NCBI RefSeq assembly: GCF_000750005.1
Contig: NZ_JPYA01000190.1
Location: 1 to 12,839 of the forward strand
Reading direction: 5' to 3'
DNA from: Geobacillus icigianus
GTDB taxonomy: Bacteria; Bacillota; Bacilli; Bacillales; Anoxybacillaceae
Length of the DNA stretch: 12,839 nucleotides
Part shown: in pieces, positions 7,319-12,839 of the stretch
Layout of the letters: every line of letters begins with the position of its first letter
Position numbering within the stretch: the first letter of the stretch is position 1
Program-made: the position numbers and the translations under genes
Notes under the pieces: model-generated
The model's input: the letters and a program-made list of their open reading frames with translations, nothing else
The model's database searches: none
Told to the model about the DNA's origin: nothing

Positions 7319-7343
7319 TAAAAAACCACCCCAGACGGGATGG
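7318..7343 (-). terminator. Rho-independent terminator of the small-gene unit
   Basis: On the minus strand CCATCCC-GTCT-GGGGTGG forms a 7-bp stem with one U-G pair, followed by six T residues (complement of 7320-7325). It lies about 40 bp after the stop of the small membrane protein gene and closes the three-gene unit that starts at 8465. Confidence 0.8.
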
Positions 7344-7381
7344 GCAGAACATTGTAAATACTCAATTTACATAATCAATCA

Positions 7382-7576
7382 CTATAGACGTCTTTTAAAA
7401 AAACCAACTAACTTCATAGTCGACCAGACAATAACAAACACCACAATATAGATCGTTATAAAAATAACAACGCCTTTCAAAAAAAGAAGGGGAACACCTT
7501 TCCATCCTTCTTTCAACCAACTCATATACAAAAAACACACAAGAAATGCAAAGAATGCAATGTAATTTTTTTTCAT
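7382..7576 (-). CDS. Small membrane protein with two predicted transmembrane segments
   Basis: The 64-residue product starts MKKNYIAFFAFLVCFLYM, a short positive N-terminus followed by a hydrophobic helix (about 5-20). A loop with SWLKEGWKGV follows, then a second long hydrophobic segment (about 25-54, LLFLKGVVIFITIYIVVFVI and onward) and a basic tail ending FFKRRL. No family is recognised. The ATG at 7576 has GAGG 8 bases upstream. A TTG at 7627 with AAGGGA upstream would add 17 residues (MTQLNPNFS...) and cannot be excluded. It is the last gene before the terminator at 7318-7343 and is AT-rich like its two upstream neighbours. It may be a membrane partner or immunity-type protein for them, but that is only an inference from context. 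Confidence 0.65.
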   Translation of the reverse strand: MKKNYIAFFAFLVCFLYMSWLKEGWKGVPLLFLKGVVIFITIYIVVFVIVWSTMKLVGFFKRRL

Positions 7577-7717
7577 AGCTACTTCCTCTTTAGCTCTCCA
7601 CGAAAAGTTTGGATTTAGCTGCGTCAAAACTTGTCCCTTCTCACGTCATAAGTAGCGATCATTTTGGATACAAACCTATACAAAACACCGGTATATTGTG
7701 GTAGTTAACCTTCTCGT

Positions 7718-8098
7718 TCAAACTTTAAAATCATAAGTGGATAACATACCATTATCTCGGAAACCAAACGTCCTTATTTCTAAATCCCACTTGAAGCCAA
7801 AGGGCATAATATGAACTGCCCAAATACCATCTGGTTTTTCTAAATGAAGAAAAAAAGAAAAATGTACAATGGAAAATACTTTTTGTATAGCTTTTTTCTG
7901 ATCAAGTTCTATCTTCACTCCAAAAATCGCTTCTCCATACGGGTGATGCCATATCATTTCGACAAATTTATCTGTTTTTTGCACATTTGAAACAACACAA
8001 TGAACAATACAATATTTATCAAGTGGCGTAAAGACTTTTTTAATATCTAAAGGATTGCGATCACTATCAAGCTCGGCACAGCTATTTACACTACACAA
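7718..8098 (-). CDS. Hypothetical protein, probably beta-rich
   Basis: No family is recognised. The sequence alternates polar and hydrophobic residues with recurring aromatic and glycine positions: EMIWHHPYGEAIFGVKIEL, then FSFFLHLEKPDGIWAVHI and FGFKWDLEIRTFGF. The pattern W-x2-P-x-G ... PDGIW is typical of small beta-sandwich domains, so an Ig-like or similar fold is guessed. There are no transmembrane segments, and Cys residues cluster near the N-terminus. The start is uncertain. TTG at 8098 lies one base after the stop codon of the upstream gene and has a weak GGTGG 11 bases upstream. The frame is open to another TTG at 8119, which would overlap the upstream gene by 20 bases but has no ribosome binding site. 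The tight junction implies co-translation with the glycine-zipper protein. Confidence 0.6.
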   Translation of the reverse strand: MCSVNSCAELDSDRNPLDIKKVFTPLDKYCIVHCVVSNVQKTDKFVEMIWHHPYGEAIFGVKIELDQKKAIQKVFSIVHFSFFLHLEKPDGIWAVHIMPFGFKWDLEIRTFGFRDNGMLSTYDFKV

Positions 8099-8099
8099 C

Positions 8100-8465
8100 T
8101 TAATAACGACCACCGCCAATTAACTTATGAAGTTTATTCTCAACCTTCGTTATGCCGTTGTCAATTGCCTTCCCTACTTTTGTGCTGTCAAACCATTTTT
8201 CTACTGCAGCGACTTTGTTCATGCTCCCGATTACATAACTTCCTGCGAAATATCCCGCTACCGCTCCCTTGGCGGCCCCTTTTGCAGTTTCGGACGCCAC
8301 TTTTCTTTCTAACATAGTAAATCCTGTAGTTGCAGCTTTATACGCTCTCACTCCATTGCCTATTCCACCTGTCGCCATCCCAACAATGTTAGAAATCGTA
8401 TTACTCCTCAAATCGTCCGCTATAGAACTGACTACCCAATGCGCGACTTTTTGGATTTTGTTCAT
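8100..8465 (-). CDS. Hypothetical glycine-zipper protein
   Basis: The 121-residue protein has no recognised family. It carries two small-residue-rich stretches. The first is GMATGGIGNG (29-38). The second is a regular glycine zipper with Gly at 63, 67, 71 and 75 (KGAAKGAVAGYFAGSYVIG), a spacing that packs helices tightly in membranes or in pore and toxin segments. The N-terminus is amphipathic without a signal peptide, and the C-terminus (about 88-117) looks like a charged helix ending in GGGRY. The ATG at 8465 is very well supported by AGGAGGG 7 bases upstream. It is the first gene of the minus-strand AT-rich unit and is followed within one base by the probable beta-rich protein. The residue pattern recalls linker regions of secreted bacterial toxins and bacteriocin-like peptides, but no activity can be assigned. 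Confidence 0.7.
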   Translation of the reverse strand: MNKIQKVAHWVVSSIADDLRSNTISNIVGMATGGIGNGVRAYKAATTGFTMLERKVASETAKGAAKGAVAGYFAGSYVIGSMNKVAAVEKWFDSTKVGKAIDNGITKVENKLHKLIGGGRY

Positions 8466-8498
8466 CGTATCCCTCCTAGCGAAAAATTAATTGACAAA

Positions 8499-8526
8499 AT
8501 AATCATAAAAAAAAAACATATGTCAA
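8499..8526 (-). promoter_or_regulatory. Probable sigma-A promoter of the small-gene unit
   Basis: On the minus strand a perfect TTGACA (complement of 8521-8526) is followed after 16 bp by GATTAT (complement of 8499-8504). The spacer contains a T-run. The start would fall about 30 bases upstream of the ATG at 8465. The -10 box is only 4/6. Confidence 0.5.
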
Positions 8527-8703
8527 CTCTTTTTTAGAATAAATTGTATATAATGAAATGAAAAACTATCTTGAATACAAGACATATGCTGAGATAGCAA
8601 TTCTAATTGTTTTTCTTCTTTTCTCGCCATTTTCACCCCGTCTTTTTTAACAAGGTAGTGATCCAATCCGGTACAACAAAACCCATTTTCGCTCAATCAA
8701 TTA

Positions 8704-8712
8704 TGCTAAAAT
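8704..8712 (+). promoter_or_regulatory. Extended -10 promoter of the Gfo/Idh/MocA oxidoreductase
   Basis: TGCTAAAAT is an extended -10 element (TG-N-TAAAAT). No good -35 box is visible at 17 bp. Transcription would begin about 25 bases before the ATG at 8744. Confidence 0.5.
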
Positions 8713-8743
8713 GAAGGACGACGAAAATGAAAGGAGAAGGATC

Positions 8744-9730
8744 ATGGTTCGATTCGCAACAATCGGCACAAACTGGATCACCGAAGCGTTTATTGGCGCC
8801 GCGCGGCTCATCGATTCCTTTGAACTCGCCGCCGTCTGCTCGCGGACGGACGAGACAGCGAAGCGGTTTGCGGAGAAGGTTGGCGCGCCGCGCACGTTCA
8901 CCGATTTACACGAACTGGCGAACAGCCCTGACATTGATGCCGTCTACATCGCGAGCCCCAATGCGTTCCACGCTGAACAAGCGATTTTGTTGATGAACCA
9001 CGGCAAACACGTCCTATGCGAAAAACCGCTCGCCTCGAATGCGAAAGAAGTCGAGGCGATGATCGCAGCGGCCGAACGAAACGGCGTTGTTCTGATGGAG
9101 GCGATGAAGTCAACGCTCATGCCCAACTTCGCAGCCATCCGCGAGCACCTGCCGCAACTCGGCCGCATCCGCCGCTATGTGGGGAACTACTGCCAATATT
9201 CATCGCGCTATGACGCCTACAAACAAGGGACGGTGCTGAACACCTTCAACCCCGCTTTCTCGAACGGGGCGATCATGGACCTTGGCGTCTACTGCCTGTA
9301 CCCGATGGTCGTTTTGTTCGGCAAGCCCCGCAGCGTGAAGGCGCAAAGCGTGAAGCTCGCATCCGGCGTTGACGGCGAGGGAGCGATCGTGTTGGATTAC
9401 GGGGACATGGATGCAGTCGTCTTTTATTCCAAAATCACAAACTCGCACTTGCCTTCAGAAATCCAAGGCGAAGACGGAAACATGATCATCGACGCCATCC
9501 ATACGCCGGCGAAAATCGACATTCGCTACCGCGACGGGCGCGTCGAGGACATCACCGTCCCGCAAGACAAACCGCCGATGTATTACGAGGCGAAAGAGTT
9601 TATCCGTCTCATCGAAAGCGGGGAACGGGAGTCTGCCATCAACTCGCACCGCCATTCGCTTTGGACGATGGAAATCATGGACGAAGCGCGAAGACAAACC
9701 GGCATCCTCTTTCCCGCCGACGAGCGATAA
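8744..9730 (+). CDS. Gfo/Idh/MocA-family NAD(P)-dependent oxidoreductase
   Basis: The 328-residue cytoplasmic enzyme has an N-terminal Rossmann domain (about 1-118) with MVRFATIGTNWIT at the beta-alpha-beta start, VCSRTDETAK after the second strand, and the family signature HVLCEKPLA (89-97) containing the conserved EKP. The C-terminal substrate domain includes MDLGVYCLYP (178-187), where related enzymes keep a catalytic-site Asp and Tyr or His. Members oxidise or reduce sugars, inositols or related polyols; the substrate here cannot be told. The ATG at 8744 has AAAGGAG about 8 bases upstream, and an in-frame ATG 11 codons earlier lacks such a signal. The gene is alone between its own promoter and a perfect terminator and points away from the surrounding minus-strand genes, so it is probably monocistronic. 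Codon use is GC-rich like the core genome. Confidence 0.92.
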   Translation: MVRFATIGTNWITEAFIGAARLIDSFELAAVCSRTDETAKRFAEKVGAPRTFTDLHELANSPDIDAVYIASPNAFHAEQAILLMNHGKHVLCEKPLASNAKEVEAMIAAAERNGVVLMEAMKSTLMPNFAAIREHLPQLGRIRRYVGNYCQYSSRYDAYKQGTVLNTFNPAFSNGAIMDLGVYCLYPMVVLFGKPRSVKAQSVKLASGVDGEGAIVLDYGDMDAVVFYSKITNSHLPSEIQGEDGNMIIDAIHTPAKIDIRYRDGRVEDITVPQDKPPMYYEAKEFIRLIESGERESAINSHRHSLWTMEIMDEARRQTGILFPADER

Positions 9731-9736
9731 ATGAAA

Positions 9737-9779
9737 AGTTCCAACCGGGTCTGTGTAAGGACCGGTTGGAACTCTTTTT
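9737..9779 (+). terminator. Rho-independent terminator after the oxidoreductase gene
   Basis: AGTTCCAACCGG (9737-9748) and CCGGTTGGAACT (9762-9773) form a perfect 12-bp stem with a 13-base loop, followed by CTTTTT. It starts 6 bases after the stop codon. The AAAA before the stem could give weak function on the opposite strand as well. Confidence 0.92.
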
Positions 9780-9888
9780 CAGGCGGTTCTTTTGCCTCAT
9801 CGGATTCCGTTGATAAGCAAAACGGAGTAGCGTGTATGTGCACCCAACCAAGGACTGAGGACCGAGCTCCTTACTGGAAACCACGGTG

Positions 9889-10326
9889 TCACCTTCGGCT
9901 AAAATACGGGCCAAGCCATCCGTTTTCGTGCGTAATGACAAACGTCCAGTTGAACTCGCTGTCCACCACGTATAGATCGACCTTTTCGTTTTCCATTGCC
10001 AGATCGGCAGCTTTCAAACCGGAAGCGTCCTCCACTTTGAACGCATCGTCGCTGTGTTGAAAGAAAAGATAGCAGCACGTTTTCTCTTCTTGATCAAACG
10101 CCGTCTCCGCTTCTTCTCCCGTTAAACAGTCTCTCATTTCATAGCTGAACACATGCCATAAGTAGCCGTTGACTCCGTTCCGATTATGAAGGTGGATGTG
10201 TTGTTTTTCTTCCGCAGTCAAATGGCCGGCAAACACCTTTTCCCACTGTTGTCGTAATTGCTCCCCGAAACCGGACTGTTTGCTGATTTTTATGTTTCGG
10301 CGAGCTAACTGATGAAATAACTCCAT
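9889..10326 (-). CDS. DUF4275-like protein of unknown function
   Basis: The 145-residue soluble protein has the look of the Bacillus DUF4275 family: a basic N-terminal helix, YLWHVFSYEMRDCLTGEEAE (55-74), CCYLFFQHSDDAF (84-96), LYVVDSEFNWTFVITHE (118-134) and a terminal LGPYF. The family has no known activity; a small mixed alpha/beta domain is likely. The family assignment is from memory of its motifs and would be settled by a Pfam search. The ATG at 10326 has AGGGGGAG about 7 bases upstream. The gene lies downstream of arsC on the same strand, with about 220 bp of possibly decayed coding DNA between them. A functional link to arsenate resistance is not supported. Confidence 0.75.
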   Translation of the reverse strand: MELFHQLARRNIKISKQSGFGEQLRQQWEKVFAGHLTAEEKQHIHLHNRNGVNGYLWHVFSYEMRDCLTGEEAETAFDQEEKTCCYLFFQHSDDAFKVEDASGLKAADLAMENEKVDLYVVDSEFNWTFVITHENGWLGPYFSRR

Positions 10327-10508
10327 TCGGTTTCTCCCCCTGTGACCTGATGTGGCACCGCCTTCATTGGTGTGCTCATTTCATCTGTCAGCACGTGCGA
10401 TGGATCGACAAGATGGCTTCTCACCATCTTTTTCGCGCCGAGCGGTTTTCGTCCGTTCAGCCACTTCCCTGTTTCCGTCCGCACTTCGATGAGCAGCTGC
10501 CGCGCACC
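10305..10508 (-). pseudogene. Possible remnant of a coding sequence between arsC and the DUF4275-like gene
   Basis: One minus-strand frame is open for 67 codons after a TAG and reads like real protein (LLIEVRTETGKWLNGRKPL, then MVRSHLVDPSHVL). It has no start codon with a ribosome binding site, and its end overlaps the start of the DUF4275-like gene in another frame. No family is recognised. It may be the tail of a truncated gene. Confidence 0.25.
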
Positions 10509-10545
10509 CTATGCGCGACAGTTTCTGCGCCTTGCCGCCCCGTTC

Positions 10546-10965
10546 CTATTCACCCGTCTCGGCAAAACGGCGGAGGCGCGCGCCAATTTCATCGCGCACG
10601 CGGCGGAACACCGCGAGTTTCTCCTCTTCTGTCCCTTCCGCTTTCGCTGGATCATCAAAGCCCCAATGGACGCGCTTCACGTGCGGCGGAGTGACCGGAC
10701 AATGGTCGGTCGCATGGCCGCACAGCGTCACGACCAAATCGGCGCGGTTCAGCAAGTCCGGGTCGATGACATCAGACGTTTGCTTCGAAATATCAATGCC
10801 GACTTCCTCCATCACCTTGACGGCATTCGGATTGAGCCCGTGCGCTTCAATCCCGGCGCTGTACACGTCCCATTCATCGCCTAACAGTTGCTTGGCCCAG
10901 CCTTCCGCCATTTGGCTGCGGCATGAGTTTCCCGTGCATAAGAAATAAATGATTTTTTTCTTCAT
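10546..10965 (-). CDS. arsC: Arsenate reductase, thioredoxin-coupled type
   Basis: The 139-residue enzyme reduces arsenate to arsenite using thioredoxin and has a low-molecular-weight tyrosine phosphatase fold. It closely resembles B. subtilis ArsC and has the same length. The P-loop is at residues 10-17 (CTGNSCRS) with the nucleophile Cys10 and Cys15. The redox-cascade cysteines Cys82 and Cys89 are both present in [11 protein letters not shown], and the downstream HWGFDDPA segment (100-107) holds the conserved Asp105. The ATG at 10965 has AAGGTGG 10 bases upstream; a frame 12 codons longer has no support. It is the second gene after the decayed arsR, 64 bp downstream, and presumably shares its promoter. 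No arsB or acr3 efflux gene is in the window, so arsenite export must be encoded elsewhere or be missing. Confidence 0.96.
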   Translation of the reverse strand: MKKKIIYFLCTGNSCRSQMAEGWAKQLLGDEWDVYSAGIEAHGLNPNAVKVMEEVGIDISKQTSDVIDPDLLNRADLVVTLCGHATDHCPVTPPHVKRVHWGFDDPAKAEGTEEEKLAVFRRVRDEIGARLRRFAETGE

Positions 10966-11029
10966 CGTTTCATTCCACCTTTCGTTTCGGTTCACAACCA
11001 TCCACCATCATTCACCTCGCTGTCAAAGA

Positions 11030-11331
11030 TCAGCACCCGCAGCGGGCCGCGGGATTCGCTGTCTCGATTTTGCGAATGTTTTCGCCTTGGTCCGGAACGT
11101 ACGACAACACCGCTTGCAGCAGGGAGTAGTATTCGCTTTGCGGCCGGAGCGAATCATACACCCATTGCCCCCTCCGCTTGGAGCAGCCAACTTACGCGAA
11201 TGCCAGCTAGTCGAAAATACCACCAGCCGCTCGTACACACAGCACTCCCGCTTATGCAAAATCGCCAAAATCGTCAGTCGTGTCGGGTCGCCGAGCAGCT
11301 TCAATACCCGGGCTGTCGCTTCCATCTCCAT
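11030..11331 (-). pseudogene. arsR: arsR-type arsenic repressor, degraded
   Basis: The N-terminal part reads MEMEATARVLKLLGDPTRLT and continues ILAILHKRECCVYERLV, the typical ArsR/SmtB start with the metal-site-like CCV. After that the frame degenerates: the recognition helix expected as SQPAISQHLRKL is reduced to STSWHSRKL. The rest of the protein continues in the next frame, as RRGQWVYDSLRPQSEYYSLL, then QAVLSYVPDQGENIRKIE and a tail ending ARCGC with TGA at 11030-11032. Several small deletions are needed to explain this, so the DNA-binding helix is lost and the gene is a pseudogene, not a sequencing slip of one base. No convincing ribosome binding site precedes the ATG at 11331. It sits directly upstream of arsC in the usual arsR-arsC order, which supports the identity. 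Confidence 0.8.
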
Positions 11332-11425
11332 CGCGAGTTGCGATGTATAAACGATTGACTTATTGAAAAACGAACATCCCTCATTGAAACGGTCACGCCA
11401 ACCAACGATTGCTTCTGTCAATGAA

Positions 11426-11453
11426 CATATAATTACGTGCTTATATAAGTCAA
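11426..11453 (-). promoter_or_regulatory. Promoter and operator-like palindrome of the arsR-arsC unit
   Basis: On the minus strand TTGACT (complement of 11448-11453) and TATATG (complement of 11426-11431) are 16 bp apart. The spacer contains ATATAA-N8-TTATAT (11427-11446), an inverted repeat of the kind bound by ArsR/SmtB repressors between the promoter boxes. With the repressor gene broken, the promoter may be constitutive. Transcription would start near 11419. Confidence 0.5.
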
Positions 11454-11468
11454 TAGCGATATACCGAC

Positions 11469-11509
11469 AAAAGCAAGAAAAGCGGGCGTGCCGCTCCCAG
11501 CATGCCCGC
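11469..11509 (-). terminator. Probable terminator of the DUF1360 gene
   Basis: On the minus strand GCGGGC pairs with GCCCGC (complements of 11504-11509 and 11482-11487), with an extension TG/CA across one mismatch, and is followed by TTTTCTTGCTTTT. It lies about 30 bp after the DUF1360 stop and before the ars promoter. Confidence 0.6.
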
Positions 11510-11541
11510 AAATGTTCCCCGCCCTCTGCCGCCAACACACC

Positions 11542-11925
11542 TTAGTCCATCCGCTTTTTCGCCGCCGACAGAAGGTCGATCGCCTTCGTTCCGACTCCGA
11601 CAAACGTCTCCAAAATCGCCTGTGCCCCGGCAATCGAAAAAATGAAAATCAGCGGCATAGCGATAGCCGGAATGAAAAAATAGCCAAGCGCGATCAATAT
11701 CGCGCTCCACACCCCCGCGCACCAATAACAATTCAACAAGTAGCCAAATTTGGAGGTCGGCACTTTCTTGATTTCCGTATGCCCGTCCTCACTTTTGACT
11801 TTTTCTTTCTTCATAAACGGATTGCGCAGAAACTCGGTAATTTTGTCAAACACAATCAAATGGGTAAACCGATAGCTGGCCAAAATGATCATGATGTACG
11901 TCATCCAGTCGAGTTCACGAAGCAT
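11542..11925 (-). CDS. DUF1360 family membrane protein, probably sporulation-expressed
   Basis: The 127-residue protein has a hydrophobic N-terminal segment (about 8-20, MTYIMIILASYRF), a charged middle with FLRNPFMKKEK and SEDGHTEIKKVPTSKFGYLL, the family-typical CYWCAGVWSA (about 65-74), then one or two hydrophobic helices (about 68-110) and a basic tail. This layout fits DUF1360 proteins of Bacillus, which are described as sporulation proteins of the YjcA type; the molecular function is not known. The ATG at 11925 has AAAGGGA about 8 bases upstream. The frame stays open to 12117, but that extension runs through the promoter and the inverted-repeat element and is not credible. The promoter found upstream is of forespore type, which agrees with sporulation expression. 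The gene is single, with a terminator behind it. Confidence 0.8.
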   Translation of the reverse strand: MLRELDWMTYIMIILASYRFTHLIVFDKITEFLRNPFMKKEKVKSEDGHTEIKKVPTSKFGYLLNCYWCAGVWSAILIALGYFFIPAIAMPLIFIFSIAGAQAILETFVGVGTKAIDLLSAAKKRMD

Positions 11926-11957
11926 GGCGAGTCCCTTTCTTTTGCGAGCTTTTCCTT

Positions 11958-11988
11958 TAGTATGAACCAAGAAGCGCTTCGTTATGAA
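11958..11988 (-). promoter_or_regulatory. Sigma-G/F-like promoter of the DUF1360 gene
   Basis: On the minus strand TTCATA (complement of 11983-11988) and CATACTA (complement of 11958-11964) are 18 bp apart. CATACTA fits the forespore sigma -10 consensus CATWMTA exactly, and the -35 is one base off TGCATA. Transcription would begin near 11951, about 26 bases before the ATG at 11925. No good sigma-A promoter is visible. Confidence 0.55.
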
Positions 11989-11992
11989 CCTA

Positions 11993-12005
11993 TATATAGA
12001 TGCAA
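11993..12005 (+). repeat. Left terminal inverted repeat of the structured element
   Basis: TATATAGATGCAA is a perfect reverse complement of 12222-12234. It begins 5 bp beyond the -35 box of the DUF1360 promoter. Confidence 0.65.
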
Positions 12006-12221
12006 CGAAGAAGTCTAACACATCCTTGACGGAAAAGCGGTTTGTCCATTTTCGACTGTCGAAGGCAAGCCACAGGCTTGCTTCCGTCACACCAAGGCGT
12101 GACGGAAGACCGAACAACCGCCTGTTTCACAGACCTATATATGGGTCTGGAAGCGGCGTTGTTCGATCGCCCGACAGTCGATCAAATACTCGGTAAAAGC
12201 TGCAAATGGTAAAGCTTCAAA

Positions 12222-12234
12222 TTGCATCTATATA
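12222..12234 (-). repeat. Right terminal inverted repeat of the structured element
   Basis: TTGCATCTATATA is the perfect partner of 11993-12005. It runs into the broken end of the DUF692 reading frame. Confidence 0.65.
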
Positions 12235-12620
12235 GAAAAAAAGCTTGATGTAATTTCCAGATTCCTTCTCATTATCTGTACATTTTCCACAGTATACTCT
12301 ATCGGAAAAACCTTCGATAAATAAATGCCATGTATATGGGAATAGGCGACATGATCTGAATAATATTTTGCATTTACATAATCACTGTAGAAAGCATACT
12401 GTTCAATTGCCGGTCTGTATATTCCTTCTTTTGAACCCAAGGAGGATCGTAAACAATGTATACCTATATCAACATTATTTTCCTCACATAGTTTCAATAA
12501 CCTTTTAGTCTCCTTATATCCAGTTATATCGGGCATGAGTTCGAGAAAATCTACGTATTTAATTAATTCATCAATAAATTGCTCGTGAATAGAATCTCTG
12601 TAACATAATCCTATTTTCAT
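12228..12620 (-). pseudogene. DUF692 (MNIO-type) protein, truncated to its N-terminal half
   Basis: The reading frame of 130 codons begins MKIGLCYRDS and shows the first half of a DUF692 TIM barrel: the strand with FLELMPD (25-31), the GIHCLRSSLGS segment (53-63; usual form HGxSLS, probable metal ligand His55), the hallmark YYSDHVAYS (86-94, His90), and the FPIEYTVENVQIMRRNLE region (105-122). Family members are about 280 residues and need later ligands, including the EN motif, that are absent here. The frame ends SSFFSI-stop within the inverted repeat of the neighbouring element. Family enzymes (MbnB, TglH and relatives) are multinuclear iron oxygenases that modify cysteine-containing RiPP precursor peptides. 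The ATG at 12620 has AAGGGGAG 7 bases upstream and overlaps the upstream stop as ATGA. The truncated product is probably inactive. Confidence 0.72.
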
Positions 12621-12839
12621 TCATCTTCTCCCCTTATTCGCGCAAAAAATACAAAAATAAACAAACTTAACGTAGCGTTTATTAATAACATCAGATGAAC
12701 AGTAAGGGAAATGTACATGGCGAAAAAACTAAATAATAAAGTAGAGACGGATGTAACAACATTAATTAATTGCATTAGCTCCCTCTTGTCCCTTGTTTTA
12801 TTTTTCTGAAGAAAAATCGTATTTATATAAACATTTATG
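12617..12839 (-). CDS. C-terminal end of an MFS-type transporter (partial, runs off the window)
   Basis: The frame is open from the window edge for 73 codons. It shows INVYINTIFLQKNKTRDKRE, then LMQLINVVTSVSTLLFSFFA, a second hydrophobic stretch HLMLLINATLSLFIFVFF and the tail ARIRGEDE. The order of a charged cytoplasmic loop, a helix with N-x2-TSVST, and a last helix with a basic-acidic tail is that of the final helices of major facilitator exporters. Only the end is visible, so the family and substrate remain open. A start at ATG 12775 would give a 52-residue membrane protein with a GAGGGAG-like site, but the frame continuing upstream makes a larger gene more likely. It overlaps the DUF692 start by 4 bases, so the two genes are co-translated, consistent with export of a modified peptide. 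Confidence 0.6.
   Translation of the reverse strand, partial: INVYINTIFLQKNKTRDKRELMQLINVVTSVSTLLFSFFAMYISLTVHLMLLINATLSLFIFVFFARIRGEDE

Larger units (their letters stand above)
11991..12234. mobile_element. Inverted-repeat-bounded structured element (MITE-like or transposon relic)
   Basis: The 13-bp ends TATATAGATGCAA (11993-12005) and TTGCATCTATATA (12222-12234) are perfect inverted repeats about 240 bp apart. Inside, TCGACTGTCG (12052-12061) pairs with CGACAGTCGA (12172-12181). That stem encloses three hairpins: GCAAGCC/GGCTTGC (12065-12081), TTCCGTCAC/GTGACGGAA (12082-12107), and a long stem at 12112-12164 made of GAACAAC/GTTGTTC plus GCC/GGC plus TTC-CAGACC/GGTCTG-GAA. No protein is encoded. 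Its left end resembles 7276-7318. A non-autonomous transposable element is the simplest reading; a structured RNA is the alternative. Confidence 0.6.

Noticed and set aside
8569..8616. CTATCT/AGATAG and CAATT/AATTG inverted repeats followed by a T-run, considered as a plus-strand terminator.
   Set aside because: The stems are weak, AT-rich and badly spaced, and no plus-strand gene lies upstream to terminate.
11971..11980. GAAGCGCTTC palindrome considered as a second cre site.
   Set aside because: It lacks the TG and CA outer bases of the consensus and lies in the spacer of the forespore-type promoter, so a CcpA role is not supported.
12617..12775. A self-contained 52-codon membrane peptide as a RiPP precursor next to DUF692.
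   Set aside because: The frame is open further upstream to the window edge and reads like the last helices of a permease. It has no Cys or leader/core layout.

Overview
The window looks like chromosome from a thermophilic Bacillaceae, most likely the Geobacillus/Parageobacillus group. The basis is a B. subtilis-like thioredoxin-type ArsC, strong AGGAGG-type ribosome binding sites, Bacillus-style sigma-A promoters, a cre-like palindrome, a forespore-sigma-like promoter and an ISL3 transposase. GC-rich metabolic genes alternate with visibly AT-rich accessory patches. The genus is an inference; no rRNA or tRNA gene is present.

Layout. (1) 91-1820: an ISL3-family insertion sequence whose transposase carries an in-frame UGA, with a hairpin over its start codon and a nested hairpin behind the gene. 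(2) 1921-7046, minus strand: a catabolic operon. A sigma-A promoter (7017-7046) and a cre-like site (6929-6943) precede genes for a 2-oxo acid dehydrogenase E2, E1-alpha and E1-beta, then a GlcD-type FAD oxidase and a terminator. No E3 gene is present. A plausible joint role is oxidation of a D-2-hydroxy acid such as D-lactate to the 2-oxo acid and then to acyl-CoA. (3) 7276-8526: an AT-rich patch with a minus-strand unit of three small unrecognised genes: a glycine-zipper protein, a probable beta-rich protein and a small membrane protein. The unit ends in a terminator beside a relic mobile-element end. (4) 8744-9779, plus strand: a single-gene Gfo/Idh/MocA oxidoreductase with a perfect terminator.

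(5) 9889-11453, minus strand: a DUF4275-like protein, arsenate reductase arsC and, upstream of arsC, an arsR that has decayed to a pseudogene while its promoter and operator-like palindrome remain. (6) 11475-11988, minus strand: a DUF1360 membrane protein behind a sigma-G/F-like promoter, followed by a terminator. (7) 11991-12234: a roughly 240-bp element with 13-bp terminal inverted repeats and several nested hairpins. One end is clearly related to 7276-7318, so both are probably relics of one transposon family. (8) 12228-12839, minus strand, AT-rich: the C-terminal end of an MFS-type permease overlapping by ATGA a DUF692 (MNIO-type) gene cut to its N-terminal half at the element. This looks like the damaged edge of a RiPP-type biosynthesis locus.

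The items most worth following up are the DUF692/MFS remnant, the three-gene AT-rich unit, the E3-less dehydrogenase plus GlcD operon, the structured inverted-repeat element and its distant relative, and the RNA structures on the ISL3 element.
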